A DNA stretch of 64,000 nt from Alphaproteobacteria bacterium. GTDB lineage: Bacteria > Pseudomonadota > Alphaproteobacteria > CAAGCB01 > CAG-977. Each line of letters starts with the position of its first letter. Positions within the stretch are counted from its first letter, which is position 1. Below the pieces are notes generated by a model. That model did not search any database and had not been told where the DNA came from. It worked only from the letters and a program-made list of their open reading frames with translations. The DNA is taken from NCBI GenBank assembly GCA_017480385.1, contig JAFVAT010000005.1, forward strand, positions 1 to 64,000, written 5' to 3'. Shown here in pieces: positions 1 through 12,600 of the stretch. The position numbers and the translations under genes were made by a program.

Positions 1-3
1 GTG

Positions 4-42
4 AAAAAAGAAACGGCAGAGACTGGATCCCTCTGCCGTTTC
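4..42 (-). terminator. Intrinsic terminator, minus strand
   Basis: A perfect 12-bp inverted repeat (GAAACGGCAGAG at 10-21 and its complement at 31-42, 9-nt loop) is followed on the minus strand by a run of six T (plus-strand A at 4-9). This is the classical form of a rho-independent terminator. It would end a transcript coming from 46-440 or reading through from the exported-protein gene at 441-842. Confidence 0.8.
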
Positions 43-45
43 ACT

Positions 46-440
46 CTATAAAGCGATCCAGTCAATGGAAAGCATAAAAAGACTCTCACTTTCTCTTGCT
101 CAGTCTCTACCTGCATTCCCGTTCTTTCCGGATTACTTCACCCCTTCATCAATTCCGCCTAAGATTTGCTTCGGACGTTTTCCAACGTCCTTGCGCATCA
201 AGGCTCATTGACCTTGCAGACAAAAACGACAAACTTTTGCCGTTTTTGCTTAGCGGTCGCAATGATAAAAAAGATTATACCCGTGGCGGTACTAGTCATA
301 CAGGGCACTACCCGTATGGGGGTACTCGCCGTACGGGCGTCAGTTTTTCAGATTGTGCCAACTGGCAGATCCCAATTCCCTGTCCGGAGGACGTTAAGCT
401 CGTGGCGCCGCTGCCCCACAAAAACATTTTTATATTTTTC
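46..440 (-). other. Intergenic region dense in inverted repeats; possible structured RNA
   Basis: No convincing protein gene is seen in these 395 bases. Several hairpins lie in a row: GGACGTT/AACGTCC at 173-179 and 184-190 with a TTCC loop, CAAGG/CCTTG at 199-203 and 212-216, and CAAAAACG/CGTTTTTG at 221-228 and 241-248. Two similar short units (tacccgt...ggta) lie at about 278-340. The region ends at a strong minus-strand terminator at 4-42. Serial hairpins plus a terminator suggest a minus-strand small RNA or long structured 3' UTR. I could not match it to tmRNA, RNase P RNA, SRP RNA or 6S RNA by their conserved cores. Confidence 0.35.
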
Positions 441-842
441 TTAAAGAGCGACCTTTACATTAATGGTCAAAGAATACGCTTCGTTCAGCTTGTTTTCATC
501 AATTTCATCAAATTGATAGCCTGCAAAAGCACCGACCGAAACACGATCGTTCGTATCAATAAATCCACCGCCGGACAAAGTATGCGGTTTTGATTTCAAA
601 TCTTTAACCGCATTCCATTTTTCCTGTTCGCCTGCCGCCGTTATTTCGGACGGAACGGCTTCTCTTTTTTCATACGGATTTTCGGCTAAAACATTCTTTG
701 CCGCGCCAAAAGTATCATTATCGGCCATACGCAGATAGGAGGAATAATCCATGGCTAACATAAAAGACCGATCGGATTCGGAGGCACGCGCAGCATTGAT
801 GGCTGTTAAAGCCAATAAAGCGGATAAAAATAACAGCTTCAT
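441..842 (-). CDS. Small exported protein, function unknown
   Basis: This 133-residue protein opens with a typical signal peptide (MKLLFLSALLALTAINAARA, likely cleavage before SES), so it should be periplasmic or outer-membrane associated. The rest is hydrophilic and matches no family I recognise. The C-terminal part (from about residue 90) alternates polar and hydrophobic residues (VSVGAFAGYQF, YSLTINVKVAL) and could be a few beta strands of a small barrel or an assembly fragment. The start is supported by AAAGGAGG seven bases upstream of the ATG. It lies 67 bases downstream of ligA on the same strand and could be the last gene of that transcript or have its own promoter in the gap. Confidence 0.7.
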   Translation of the reverse strand: MKLLFLSALLALTAINAARASESDRSFMLAMDYSSYLRMADNDTFGAAKNVLAENPYEKREAVPSEITAAGEQEKWNAVKDLKSKPHTLSGGGFIDTNDRVSVGAFAGYQFDEIDENKLNEAYSLTINVKVAL

Positions 843-909
843 CTTTGCCTCCTTTCAGTTGATCAAACACTTAAGACCATATGCCGTTTTTTTCTGAAAA
901 GCGAATAAC

Positions 910-4697
<3,788 letters not shown>

Positions 4698-4702
4698 CGG
4701 AC

Positions 4703-5494
4703 TTAATCCTTTTTCTGTGTCTCAACACTTGCGGGAACATAGGTTTTCATCAGCTCATAAGCCCGCGTATACCATACTCCCGATGGATAATTATATCCTA
4801 AGACAGCCGCGCTTTTCTGTGCTTCTTCGTCCAACCCCAAAATCAAATATGTCTCCGTTAAACGATACAGCGCTTCCTGCACATGCTGCGTTGTCTGATA
4901 ATTGCGCACAACATTTTCAAACCGGTTCATCGCCGCGATATGTTCACTGTGTTTTAAATAAAAACGACCGATATTGACCTCTTTGGCCGCCAAATAATCC
5001 TGCGCCAGTATGATTTTCTTTTCAGCATCAGCCGCATACGGCGTATCGGGAAAACGCCTGACAACCTCCGTCAAAGCGTCCAAAGCCATTTGAGTCATTT
5101 TTTGATCGCGCTGCGTATCGGAGATCTGCGCATAATAGCACAGCGCTTTCAGGTAATACGCATACGGCGCAAAAGAATTGCCCGGATACAACTGCAAAAA
5201 ACGGTCAATAATGATCACCGCATCATCATATTCGCGTTTAATATAATAAGCAAAAGCCTCCATAATCTGCGCCCTAAGCGCCCAGCGCGAGTACGGATAA
5301 TAACGATCGATTTCATCAAAAGCCGATGCGGCCTTGGAATATTCCCGCTTTTCAATCAGCAGATCCAACGCGTGATTATACAGCGTTTCCGGTGGCGTCA
5401 CTTCGGGATCGAGACCTGTCTTTCCCGCACAGGCGGACAGCAAAAGCATAACTGCCAGGCCCGTTATCCCTACAATATTTTTTGATTTTTTCAA
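4703..5494 (-). CDS. bamD: Outer-membrane assembly lipoprotein BamD
   Basis: BamD is the essential TPR lipoprotein of the BAM complex, which folds beta-barrels into the outer membrane; several barrels encoded in this window (25677, 54593, 55989) would be its clients. After a short basic start (KKSKN) comes a hydrophobic stretch and a lipobox LLLSAC, the cysteine being the lipidation site. Five TPR-like helical pairs follow (for example YSKAASAFDEIDRYYPYSRWA and DDAVIIIDRFLQLYPGNSF, each under the family pattern). I chose the TTG at 5494 because AAGAAGGGG lies just upstream and the lipoprotein signal begins here; the longer reading frame to 5581 would put a basic Cys-containing extension before the signal. 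That gives 263 residues, usual for alphaproteobacterial BamD. A promoter is seen at 5535-5564. Confidence 0.93.
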   Translation of the reverse strand: MKKSKNIVGITGLAVMLLLSACAGKTGLDPEVTPPETLYNHALDLLIEKREYSKAASAFDEIDRYYPYSRWALRAQIMEAFAYYIKREYDDAVIIIDRFLQLYPGNSFAPYAYYLKALCYYAQISDTQRDQKMTQMALDALTEVVRRFPDTPYAADAEKKIILAQDYLAAKEVNIGRFYLKHSEHIAAMNRFENVVRNYQTTQHVQEALYRLTETYLILGLDEEAQKSAAVLGYNYPSGVWYTRAYELMKTYVPASVETQKKD

Positions 5495-5534
5495 AAGACA
5501 CCCCTTCTTGCCGCACCGGTGCAAACAGATTTTC

Positions 5535-5564
5535 TTTATAGCTTTTTTATCACGGCCCCGGCAA
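5535..5564 (-). promoter_or_regulatory. Sigma-70-type promoter for bamD-recN-ligA
   Basis: On the minus strand, TTGCCG (5564-5559) and TATAAA (5540-5535) are separated by 18 bases, about 40 bases upstream of the bamD start. The 5' leader that follows contains a perfect palindrome GCACCGGTGC at 5513-5522, just before the ribosome binding site; its role is unknown. Confidence 0.5.
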
Positions 5565-5585
5565 GCATTTACTAAAAACAATCGC

Positions 5586-7058
5586 CTAAAAATTATAGTT
5601 CGTCAGACAGGTTTTTGACTGCATAAACGGTCGCCAGACATCTGTCGCAAAGCTGCGGCAGTCCTTTCCCGTTGTAAACATGGCTGCCATATCGTAACCG
5701 ACCATGCCCGCATTGACAATAGCAGCGTCAGACTGAACGCCGTCCATAGAACAGAAATAACCGATCTCTTTCAAATCATTGGAAAAGATTCCGGCTAACA
5801 AGGTCTGCGAAAATTCATTAATTTCAAAAACCGCCTCTTTTAAGTCGTCATACCGCATGACATACAATACCGGCGCCAACAATTCCGTTTTCACCGTTCC
5901 CGTCTGTTTCGGCATTTCCACGACAGCCGGCTGCACATAATACGCATCTTTGTACAACCCGACATCAATCCTGTTGCCGCCGGACACTATGCCGCCCTCC
6001 AGCTTTGCCTGTTCCAGCTGCAGGCGCATGATATCAAAAGCCTCTTTGTCAATCAAAGGGCCAATCTGACTCTGGCGTTCAAACGGCGAGTTCACATAAA
6101 CTGTATTAAAGGCCATCTTCAGCTGCCCGACAAATTCATCATAAACAGATGAATGACAAAACAGCCTGTGCAAAGATGTACATCTCTGCCCCGCATCAGC
6201 GATAGCAGACTGCAGCACCTGCTCCTTTGCCAAATTAAGGTCGGCGGAAGGTGTCACAATAACCGCGTTATTGCCGCCGACAGACAAAATGCTGCGCCCC
6301 AGCCTTTGCCCGACCTTACTTTGCAGCCCGCGCGCCATAACAGGAGAGCCCGTCGCACATAATAACGGCACATCAGGGCTTTCCGCCATAACGACAGAAT
6401 CCTCGTGATTGCAAATCACAATTTGAGACAAATACTCCGGACAATTTGCCGTTGATCTTGCTTTGGCCCTCCGCAGCAAAGAATTAACTGCAAAAGCCGT
6501 CAAAGTCGCCTTACGGGAAGGCCGCCAAATAACCGGATTGCCGCAAACCAATGCCAGCAGGGCATTCAGAACCCATACGCGCAAAGGAAAATTAAATGAT
6601 GTAATGACAACCACGGGACCGATCGGCTGCCATACTTCCGAAACGGCCAAATGCCGCCCTTGAGTCGGCACCGAAAAACCCGACATGCGATACTGCATAT
6701 CGGCAACCATGTCGCAAATTTCAATGGAACGCTCAACTTCCTTGAGAGCTGTCGCATAAATTTTGCCCGTTTCAATCACAACCAGTTCGGCCAATTCTTC
6801 CTTTTTAGCGCGCAGCTCATCACCAAAAAGGCGCAGTAAATTGCTACGCCCGTTTGGTTCGACCTGACGCCATTCCTCAAAGGCCTGTTTGGAACGGTTG
6901 ATAATTGTTCGGATATCTGCGGCGCCATTTAACGGAAAGGACGCGATTTGCTCTCCAGTCACCGGAGAATAATCAACGCAATTCCCACTGGAAATAAATT
7001 CCAGATCCAGATTCAAACGTTTGACGATTTCCGCAACGCGATTGAACATTGATGTCAA
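5586..7058 (-). CDS. Aldehyde dehydrogenase family protein, ALDH7-like, with altered catalytic residues
   Basis: The 490-residue protein follows the ALDH fold and is closest in motifs to ALDH7 (antiquitin / piperideine-6-carboxylate dehydrogenase): TSFNFPL with the oxyanion Asn at about 156, and GQRCT with the catalytic Cys at about 293. Two normally invariant positions differ. The general-base Glu of the ELGGNN motif is Ser (SVGGNN, residue about 259), and the cofactor-binding Lys of the WKPS motif is Arg (WRPS, about 179). The glycine-rich C-terminal region of ALDH7 is also changed. Family knowledge says the Cys forms the thiohemiacetal, while loss of the Glu impairs hydrolysis, so activity may be altered (for example acylating or non-enzymatic); this is inference. 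The start is TTG directly after the upstream stop, or ATG at 7049; neither has a strong ribosome site. Confidence 0.85.
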   Translation of the reverse strand: MTSMFNRVAEIVKRLNLDLEFISSGNCVDYSPVTGEQIASFPLNGAADIRTIINRSKQAFEEWRQVEPNGRSNLLRLFGDELRAKKEELAELVVIETGKIYATALKEVERSIEICDMVADMQYRMSGFSVPTQGRHLAVSEVWQPIGPVVVITSFNFPLRVWVLNALLALVCGNPVIWRPSRKATLTAFAVNSLLRRAKARSTANCPEYLSQIVICNHEDSVVMAESPDVPLLCATGSPVMARGLQSKVGQRLGRSILSVGGNNAVIVTPSADLNLAKEQVLQSAIADAGQRCTSLHRLFCHSSVYDEFVGQLKMAFNTVYVNSPFERQSQIGPLIDKEAFDIMRLQLEQAKLEGGIVSGGNRIDVGLYKDAYYVQPAVVEMPKQTGTVKTELLAPVLYVMRYDDLKEAVFEINEFSQTLLAGIFSNDLKEIGYFCSMDGVQSDAAIVNAGMVGYDMAAMFTTGKDCRSFATDVWRPFMQSKTCLTNYNF

Positions 7059-7766
7059 TTACTCTAAGAAAATCGGACGAATCGGCAAACCTTCCGCCAG
7101 CAATTCTTCTTCTTTAATTTCAATAAAACCGTCTTTTTTAACTTCCAGATCGGCACGGTAAACGGAATCACCGTAGAGCATAATCACGTCCAAATTGAAA
7201 CCATCATCTGTTTCGGTGACTTTGGCCGGACGGATCAGATGCGTGACTTCTTTGCGCTGTTGCGGTGTCGGCGTATTGGAAAACGTTTCTTCATCTACTT
7301 TTTCCACCAGCCGTAAGGTGCCTTCTTCCGTTTGGACGGCGTCCAGAACAAATGTCGCATATGGCACAACCGTCTGAGCGTTCAGAATCAAACCACCGCG
7401 CGGATTATTTTCAAAAATCGGCTCGCGCGTACCGTCCATTTTGATAACTTCGGCATCAGCGCCCTGTCCGGCGATCAAATATTGCATCGTTACCGGAGGA
7501 ATGGAAGAAAACGTTGTGGCCTGCAGCAACTTGAAATTAGAATAAAACGGCAGATCCGCCACTACTAAACGGGAACGGCCCGGCGTAAACATTTCAAAAG
7601 CGGACAAAGCATTAACTTTTTTAATCAGGACTTCAACGTCCGAATCGGGAATCTCATTCCAGTTATACTGGGGCATTGGTTTTCTCCATATTAGTGTCAA
7701 AAAAAATAAGGTTATCAGGAAGAGCCCTAATACACTGCCGAGGATTTTAGTCTTTCTTGTCATCAT
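7059..7766 (-). CDS. Single-pass membrane protein of an unnamed family (paralogue of 32393-32983)
   Basis: This 235-residue protein has one N-terminal membrane segment (about residues 9-28) and a soluble, probably periplasmic, domain. I do not recognise a named family. By eye it is homologous over its whole soluble part to the 196-residue protein at 32393-32983, which lacks the membrane anchor: both share a LPFY-x-N motif early, a central region of similar length, and a C-terminal block with matching pattern (YRADLEVKKDG, EEL, LPIRPIFLE here; FKADIAVSQSG, EEV, LPVQRIMLR there). The start overlaps the end of the upstream TPR-methyltransferase gene by 20 bases, so translation is probably coupled. 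The downstream ALDH-like gene follows with no gap. Confidence 0.75.
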   Translation of the reverse strand: MMTRKTKILGSVLGLFLITLFFLTLIWRKPMPQYNWNEIPDSDVEVLIKKVNALSAFEMFTPGRSRLVVADLPFYSNFKLLQATTFSSIPPVTMQYLIAGQGADAEVIKMDGTREPIFENNPRGGLILNAQTVVPYATFVLDAVQTEEGTLRLVEKVDEETFSNTPTPQQRKEVTHLIRPAKVTETDDGFNLDVIMLYGDSVYRADLEVKKDGFIEIKEEELLAEGLPIRPIFLE

Positions 7767-9594
7767 TGTCCAGATTTGAGTTTGAAATTTCAGCGTTTTT
7801 TTCAGCAGTCAGCACTGTTCCAAGAATACCTGAGCCATTTTCTTCCCTTAGAACAGCTTGATTTAATGTCTTTTTTTCAAAACCATTTCTTTCCAGAACC
7901 GCCTCTACATATGCCTTTGAATGTGCGAAACGACCGGAGGGCCGCAATACATATTCCTGTTCCGAATCTAAATTTTCCACTGTCATAAAAACAGTGCCAC
8001 CGACGGACAAAGCCTTGTTTACCGCCCGCATTAAAGAATCCAATTTGCCGAAATAGCATGCAACATCGGCCAAAACGACCAAATCAAAACTGTCAGGATT
8101 GTTTTCACAGAACCGAATGATATCAGAAACCTCCAAACGATCATAAAGTTCTTTGGCTGTGGCAGCGGTAATCATTTTTTCAGACAAGTCCGTCCCCGTC
8201 AAAACGGCAGCATGCCGCTTTAAAACCGCCGCATTGGTTCCCGTACCGCAGCCGGCGTCCAAAATCCGCAAATTCTGCGGCTGCTTTTCCATTTCGACTG
8301 CCAACAGATTCGGGATTTGGTAAGAAATTTTTTTCAGCGTCGCTTCAAATGATTCTGCGAACGAATCAAACAATTCGCGAATATAGTCATTTGCCGCCTG
8401 ATCCGGCATATCGCCGTTTAGAGCAGCATAAACATGAGCAGCAATCGGACTATCCGGAAAAAACTGCACCCATTTTTGCGCTAATTTTACAGCCGTTTCC
8501 CGATCAGCGTCTTGTTTGCTTTGATAAAGATCATACAAAGTCTGCGCCAAATAATGGTGAATTTTGGTCAGCACCGGATTAAGGTGCAAAGCGGTAAAAT
8601 ACAATCCAACCGCTTCTGCCGGATCGCCGGCTTCTTTAACAGCCATTGCCAAATTAGAGCACGTTTCGGCCTGTTTCGGATTAATTATGAAAGCCTTGCG
8701 ATAGCATTCCAGAGCCTCTTCATAACGTTCCTGATCATACAGCAGTGCCCCTAAATTATTAAAGGCGGAAGCATATGCCGGATCAAGCTTGACAGCTTTT
8801 TTATAATCTTCTTCAGCCTGCCAATGCCTGCCCAGTTTTGCCAAAACATTTGCCCGATTATTGTATGCATCTGCAAACCCCGGATCCAATTCAACAGCCC
8901 GACAATAAGCGTGGAAAGCATCGTCCAATTGTTCCAAGCATTCAAAGGCAATGCCCATGCCATTCCAATAAATCGGATTCCCCGCCTGCAAGGAAAGCGC
9001 TTTTTCATAATATTCTAGGGCTTGTTCAAACCGGTCACAAAGACGATGCGTCACAGCGATTTGCGCATAAGCTTCCGCATTGTCCGAATCGACCTGTAGC
9101 GCCCGGTCCAACAGGCTCAAAGCCCGATCCATTTGTCCTTTGTCACGGGCCAGCAGAGCTAAATTGACATAAGCGGAAGCAAAATCAGGACGCAATTCCA
9201 CCGCTTTTTGAAACAAACGCTCGGCTTCGGCAAAATCCCCGTCAAAACGATAAATTATACCCATATTATGATAGGCTTCCGGCAGCGAATCGTCTTTCTT
9301 CAGAACGGACTTGTAATGTTCCAGCGCTTCCTTCGGGTGTCCGGAATCCTGCAGCGCCTGCGCCAGTGTAAATTCATAAGCAACAACGTCCGGAGCCAGA
9401 CGAACGGCTTTATACAAAAGCTCCACCGCCGAATCGAACGATTTCTTCTGCAGCGCCAGCATGCCCAACAAATGCAATACGTCTGTTTGTTCCGGTGCTA
9501 TTTCCAACAATTGACGGTACATAGCCTCCGCTTCGTCCAAACGCCCTTGTTCATGCAGGCGTACCGCATTGTTCAACACAAGATTAAATGACAT
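7747..9594 (-). CDS. TPR-repeat protein with C-terminal SAM-dependent methyltransferase domain
   Basis: The 615-residue protein has about ten tetratricopeptide repeats (residues about 5-370, with the usual pattern of Gly/Ala at position 8 and Pro at position 32) and a class I methyltransferase domain (about residues 420-605). SAM-binding motif I is ILDAGCGTGT; the acidic residue ending strand 2 (GTDLSEKM) and the motif IV region (DLVVLADVACYF) are also present. The domain order is that of TPR-fused methyltransferases of unknown substrate. The ATG at 9594 is preferred over the upstream TTG because GAGG lies at suitable distance before it. It heads the group 7747-7059-5586 on the minus strand and is divergent from the large membrane protein at 9692. 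Confidence 0.85.
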   Translation of the reverse strand: MSFNLVLNNAVRLHEQGRLDEAEAMYRQLLEIAPEQTDVLHLLGMLALQKKSFDSAVELLYKAVRLAPDVVAYEFTLAQALQDSGHPKEALEHYKSVLKKDDSLPEAYHNMGIIYRFDGDFAEAERLFQKAVELRPDFASAYVNLALLARDKGQMDRALSLLDRALQVDSDNAEAYAQIAVTHRLCDRFEQALEYYEKALSLQAGNPIYWNGMGIAFECLEQLDDAFHAYCRAVELDPGFADAYNNRANVLAKLGRHWQAEEDYKKAVKLDPAYASAFNNLGALLYDQERYEEALECYRKAFIINPKQAETCSNLAMAVKEAGDPAEAVGLYFTALHLNPVLTKIHHYLAQTLYDLYQSKQDADRETAVKLAQKWVQFFPDSPIAAHVYAALNGDMPDQAANDYIRELFDSFAESFEATLKKISYQIPNLLAVEMEKQPQNLRILDAGCGTGTNAAVLKRHAAVLTGTDLSEKMITAATAKELYDRLEVSDIIRFCENNPDSFDLVVLADVACYFGKLDSLMRAVNKALSVGGTVFMTVENLDSEQEYVLRPSGRFAHSKAYVEAVLERNGFEKKTLNQAVLREENGSGILGTVLTAEKNAEISNSNLDNDDKKD

Positions 9595-9691
9595 AAATAT
9601 CCGCCTCTTAGCCAAAGGAAAAATTGACTTATAATTTATGCGAGTCTATGAATAAATACTAGAGTTATGTTTTCTTAACGGAAAAACGGAT

Positions 9692-12600
9692 ATGGCAGAA
9701 ACAGATCGCATTGAAAAAAAACACGAAAAATCCAAGATTAGAAAAGCTGCTCAAAAAGATGAATCCTCAATTACATTCTATCTGCATGCTTCATTATTCC
9801 TGTTTTTCCTGACAGCTTATACTTTTCTGCTGTTTCTGTACAAAAACAAATATCCGTTGATTTTAAACAACGAAATCCTGCCGGAAGTATTGTTTGCGTG
9901 TTTCGGACTGCTTGTTTTTTCCTTTTTAAGCCTGTTTTTGCTGTCTTTTTGGCGTTTGCTGGCCAGACTGTTCATCGCGGCTATTGCCGGCGGCGCCGTC
10001 GCCTATATTTTAGGATTGCTGTATCCGTTTAATATCGGCAACTATTTTGCGCATTATGTTTCTTTTTTGCCGCAAAATGTTTTGATGTATATCGCCGACA
10101 ACGGCAATCAGGTTATTGCCGTGGCCGCCGGCGTGTTTTTCTTTATTTTATTAAATATGTTCAAAGGCGGAGCGATGGCTTTTCTGTCCCTGCCCGTCCT
10201 GGCCGCCATTTTTATGCTGCTGAATACGGCCTCCAAGCAGGTCATGCCGGAAAAGTTCCAAACTGCCGATGCGACAGCAGACAGAACACAGGAAAAAGAC
10301 GAGAATCTGATTTATTTGCTTTTGGCTGATCATACGGGATACGGCATCGCCGCCGAAAGCTGGCAGATGCTGAATTCCAAAAATGCGAATCCGACGGCAC
10401 TGTCTTTTTCGCCGACTTTTATTCTTTCTTTTTACCAATCGAACAACTTTACTTTTTACCCGTCGGCATACCTGCGTTATCAGGATAAATACCGCAACAT
10501 CGGAGACGTATTGAACCCTTCGCTGACGGAAATCAACAATGACCTGTTCAACCGCGATGACGCCGTTTACTATATCGGTTCTGACGATGCAATGGTCAGC
10601 GCGGCCCGCAATGACTTATTCACGGCGCTGAAGAACAAAGGATACCATTTAAATATTTATCAGTCCTATCCCTTTAATTTCTGTAACGGTGCCGGCGCCA
10701 AAGATATAGCCTCCTGCGTTACTTATCCCGCGCCGCTCGGCGCTTTATACCAAACAAGCCTGACAACGCCGTCACGGTTAATGCTGTTGGCCGGCCATTG
10801 GCTTTATTCCACACCGTTTGGAAAGCAGGCTGCCAAATATATCTACGATAAAATCCAGAAAAAAATGGACGCTTCTTCTCTGCCCCTTTTGGGCAATCCG
10901 ATGTCAAAGTCTCTGCCGATCGGACAATCTTTGATTTTATCTCATCTGCGTCAGGATATTTTAAAGGCGAAGGGCAAAAACGTATTCTTCATTCATTTAA
11001 ATTTACCGCATTACCCGTATGTCTATGACAAAAATTGTCAATTAAGGCTTGACCCCGAAACATGGCGCAGCAAAGCTCCCTATACGGACAAAAAGGAATT
11101 GAACGGCGAATTAAAGCGTTGGGAAGATTACAACCAACAATTATTCTGCACATATGCCCAAATCAATTACTTAATTAAAGATTTAGAAAAGGCCAAGTTG
11201 CTGGATAAAACAACGATTGTCATTCATGGGGAAAAAGGGGCCGATATTCAAAAAGAAACCGCAGAAGAAAAAGAGCTTACCCGCGTTGAAAAAATGATCA
11301 ATCGCTTTAAAAACAATATGACCACCGTTTTTGGTGTTTATACCCCTAAAAATAAAGCGAAAACGGAGCTTGCCACCTGTGATGTGGCCACTTTGGTTGA
11401 CAGGCATGTATTGGGAAATTCTGCCGATATTTGCCAGCCGCCTGATTTTGCTGCTTATACGCGTGAAGAACAGGATAAATCCATGGCATGGCTGGTTTCT
11501 CCGATTTCGGAAAATTATTTAAAAGCGGGCAAATTCGATCCCTTGTATTCCGATTGGCTGGAAAATGGCGGACAGGCTTATATAGCTTCATTAGAGGAAC
11601 GGCTGAAAAAAGAAGCGGAAAATACAGCTTCTTCAAAAATCAGCTTTGTCGCGCCGCCGTCATTCATGGATAATGCTTCAAAACCGGAGGAAATGCTCGT
11701 CGTTCGGGAAAAAACAACAGATTTTGTGCCCGTGCCGCAAAAGGAAGAACCGGTAGCCGTACCGCCCCCGCCCGCAGCCGAAAAAGCAAAGACTCCTGAT
11801 TTAAAGACAGAGCCTCTTGCTGATTTGCTTGTCCATGAAGCCTCATCTCAAACGGAAACGTTGCCTGTTGAAGCTGCCATTTTGCCGTCTACAGCTGAAC
11901 CTGCCCCGGAACAGGCTCTGCAGGAAACACTGCCGACATTGGATCTTATCGTCGATGATTTCGGAGAACTGCCGAAGCCGATTGTCCTACCCGAATCCTC
12001 TGCAGAAGATAAATGGAAGGCAACGGATATCAAAGACGGACAAAAAACAACGCTGGAGCTGCTGCCTTCAGAAGTAACCGGAACAGAAGAATTGCCGGCT
12101 GTTCTTCCTGAAAGTCCTGAAGTTCTGCCTGAAATCATACCGGATCTGCCCGCTCCGCAGGCTGCGCCCGCAGCTCAGGTGGAAATTCTGCCTTTGCCGG
12201 TTTTGAATCCGCAAACAACTCCGACAGCATCCCTGCCGGAACAGCCGGTTACAGAACAGACCCCTGTTATAAAACAAGAAACACAGTCATCAGCGGTTCA
12301 GCCGACTCCGGTCGCAGAATCGGTTTCCGCACCGCCCGTTCCGCCGCAGCCGGAAGAGACGGAACAGGTTAAGGCCGCACAGGAGGCTCAGACTCAGGCG
12401 GAGGCACAAGTGCAAGCCATGGCCGCTGAAGAAGCCGAAGCAATTGCCGAGGCGAAAGCCCAAATCAAGGCCGCAGAGGAGGCAAAAGCAAGAGCTGAAG
12501 CTGCTGCTCAGGCACGCGCAAAAGCCGAAGAAGAGGCGCGATTAAAAGCTGAGGCAGAAGCTCAAACCAGAGCGCAGGAGGAAGCCCGTATTCAGGCAGA

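Noticed and set aside
96-593. Open frames on the plus strand at 96-593 and 166-444
   Set aside because: They cross the 3' end of the exported-protein gene on the other strand, have no ribosome site and show no protein-like composition; the region is better explained by hairpins.
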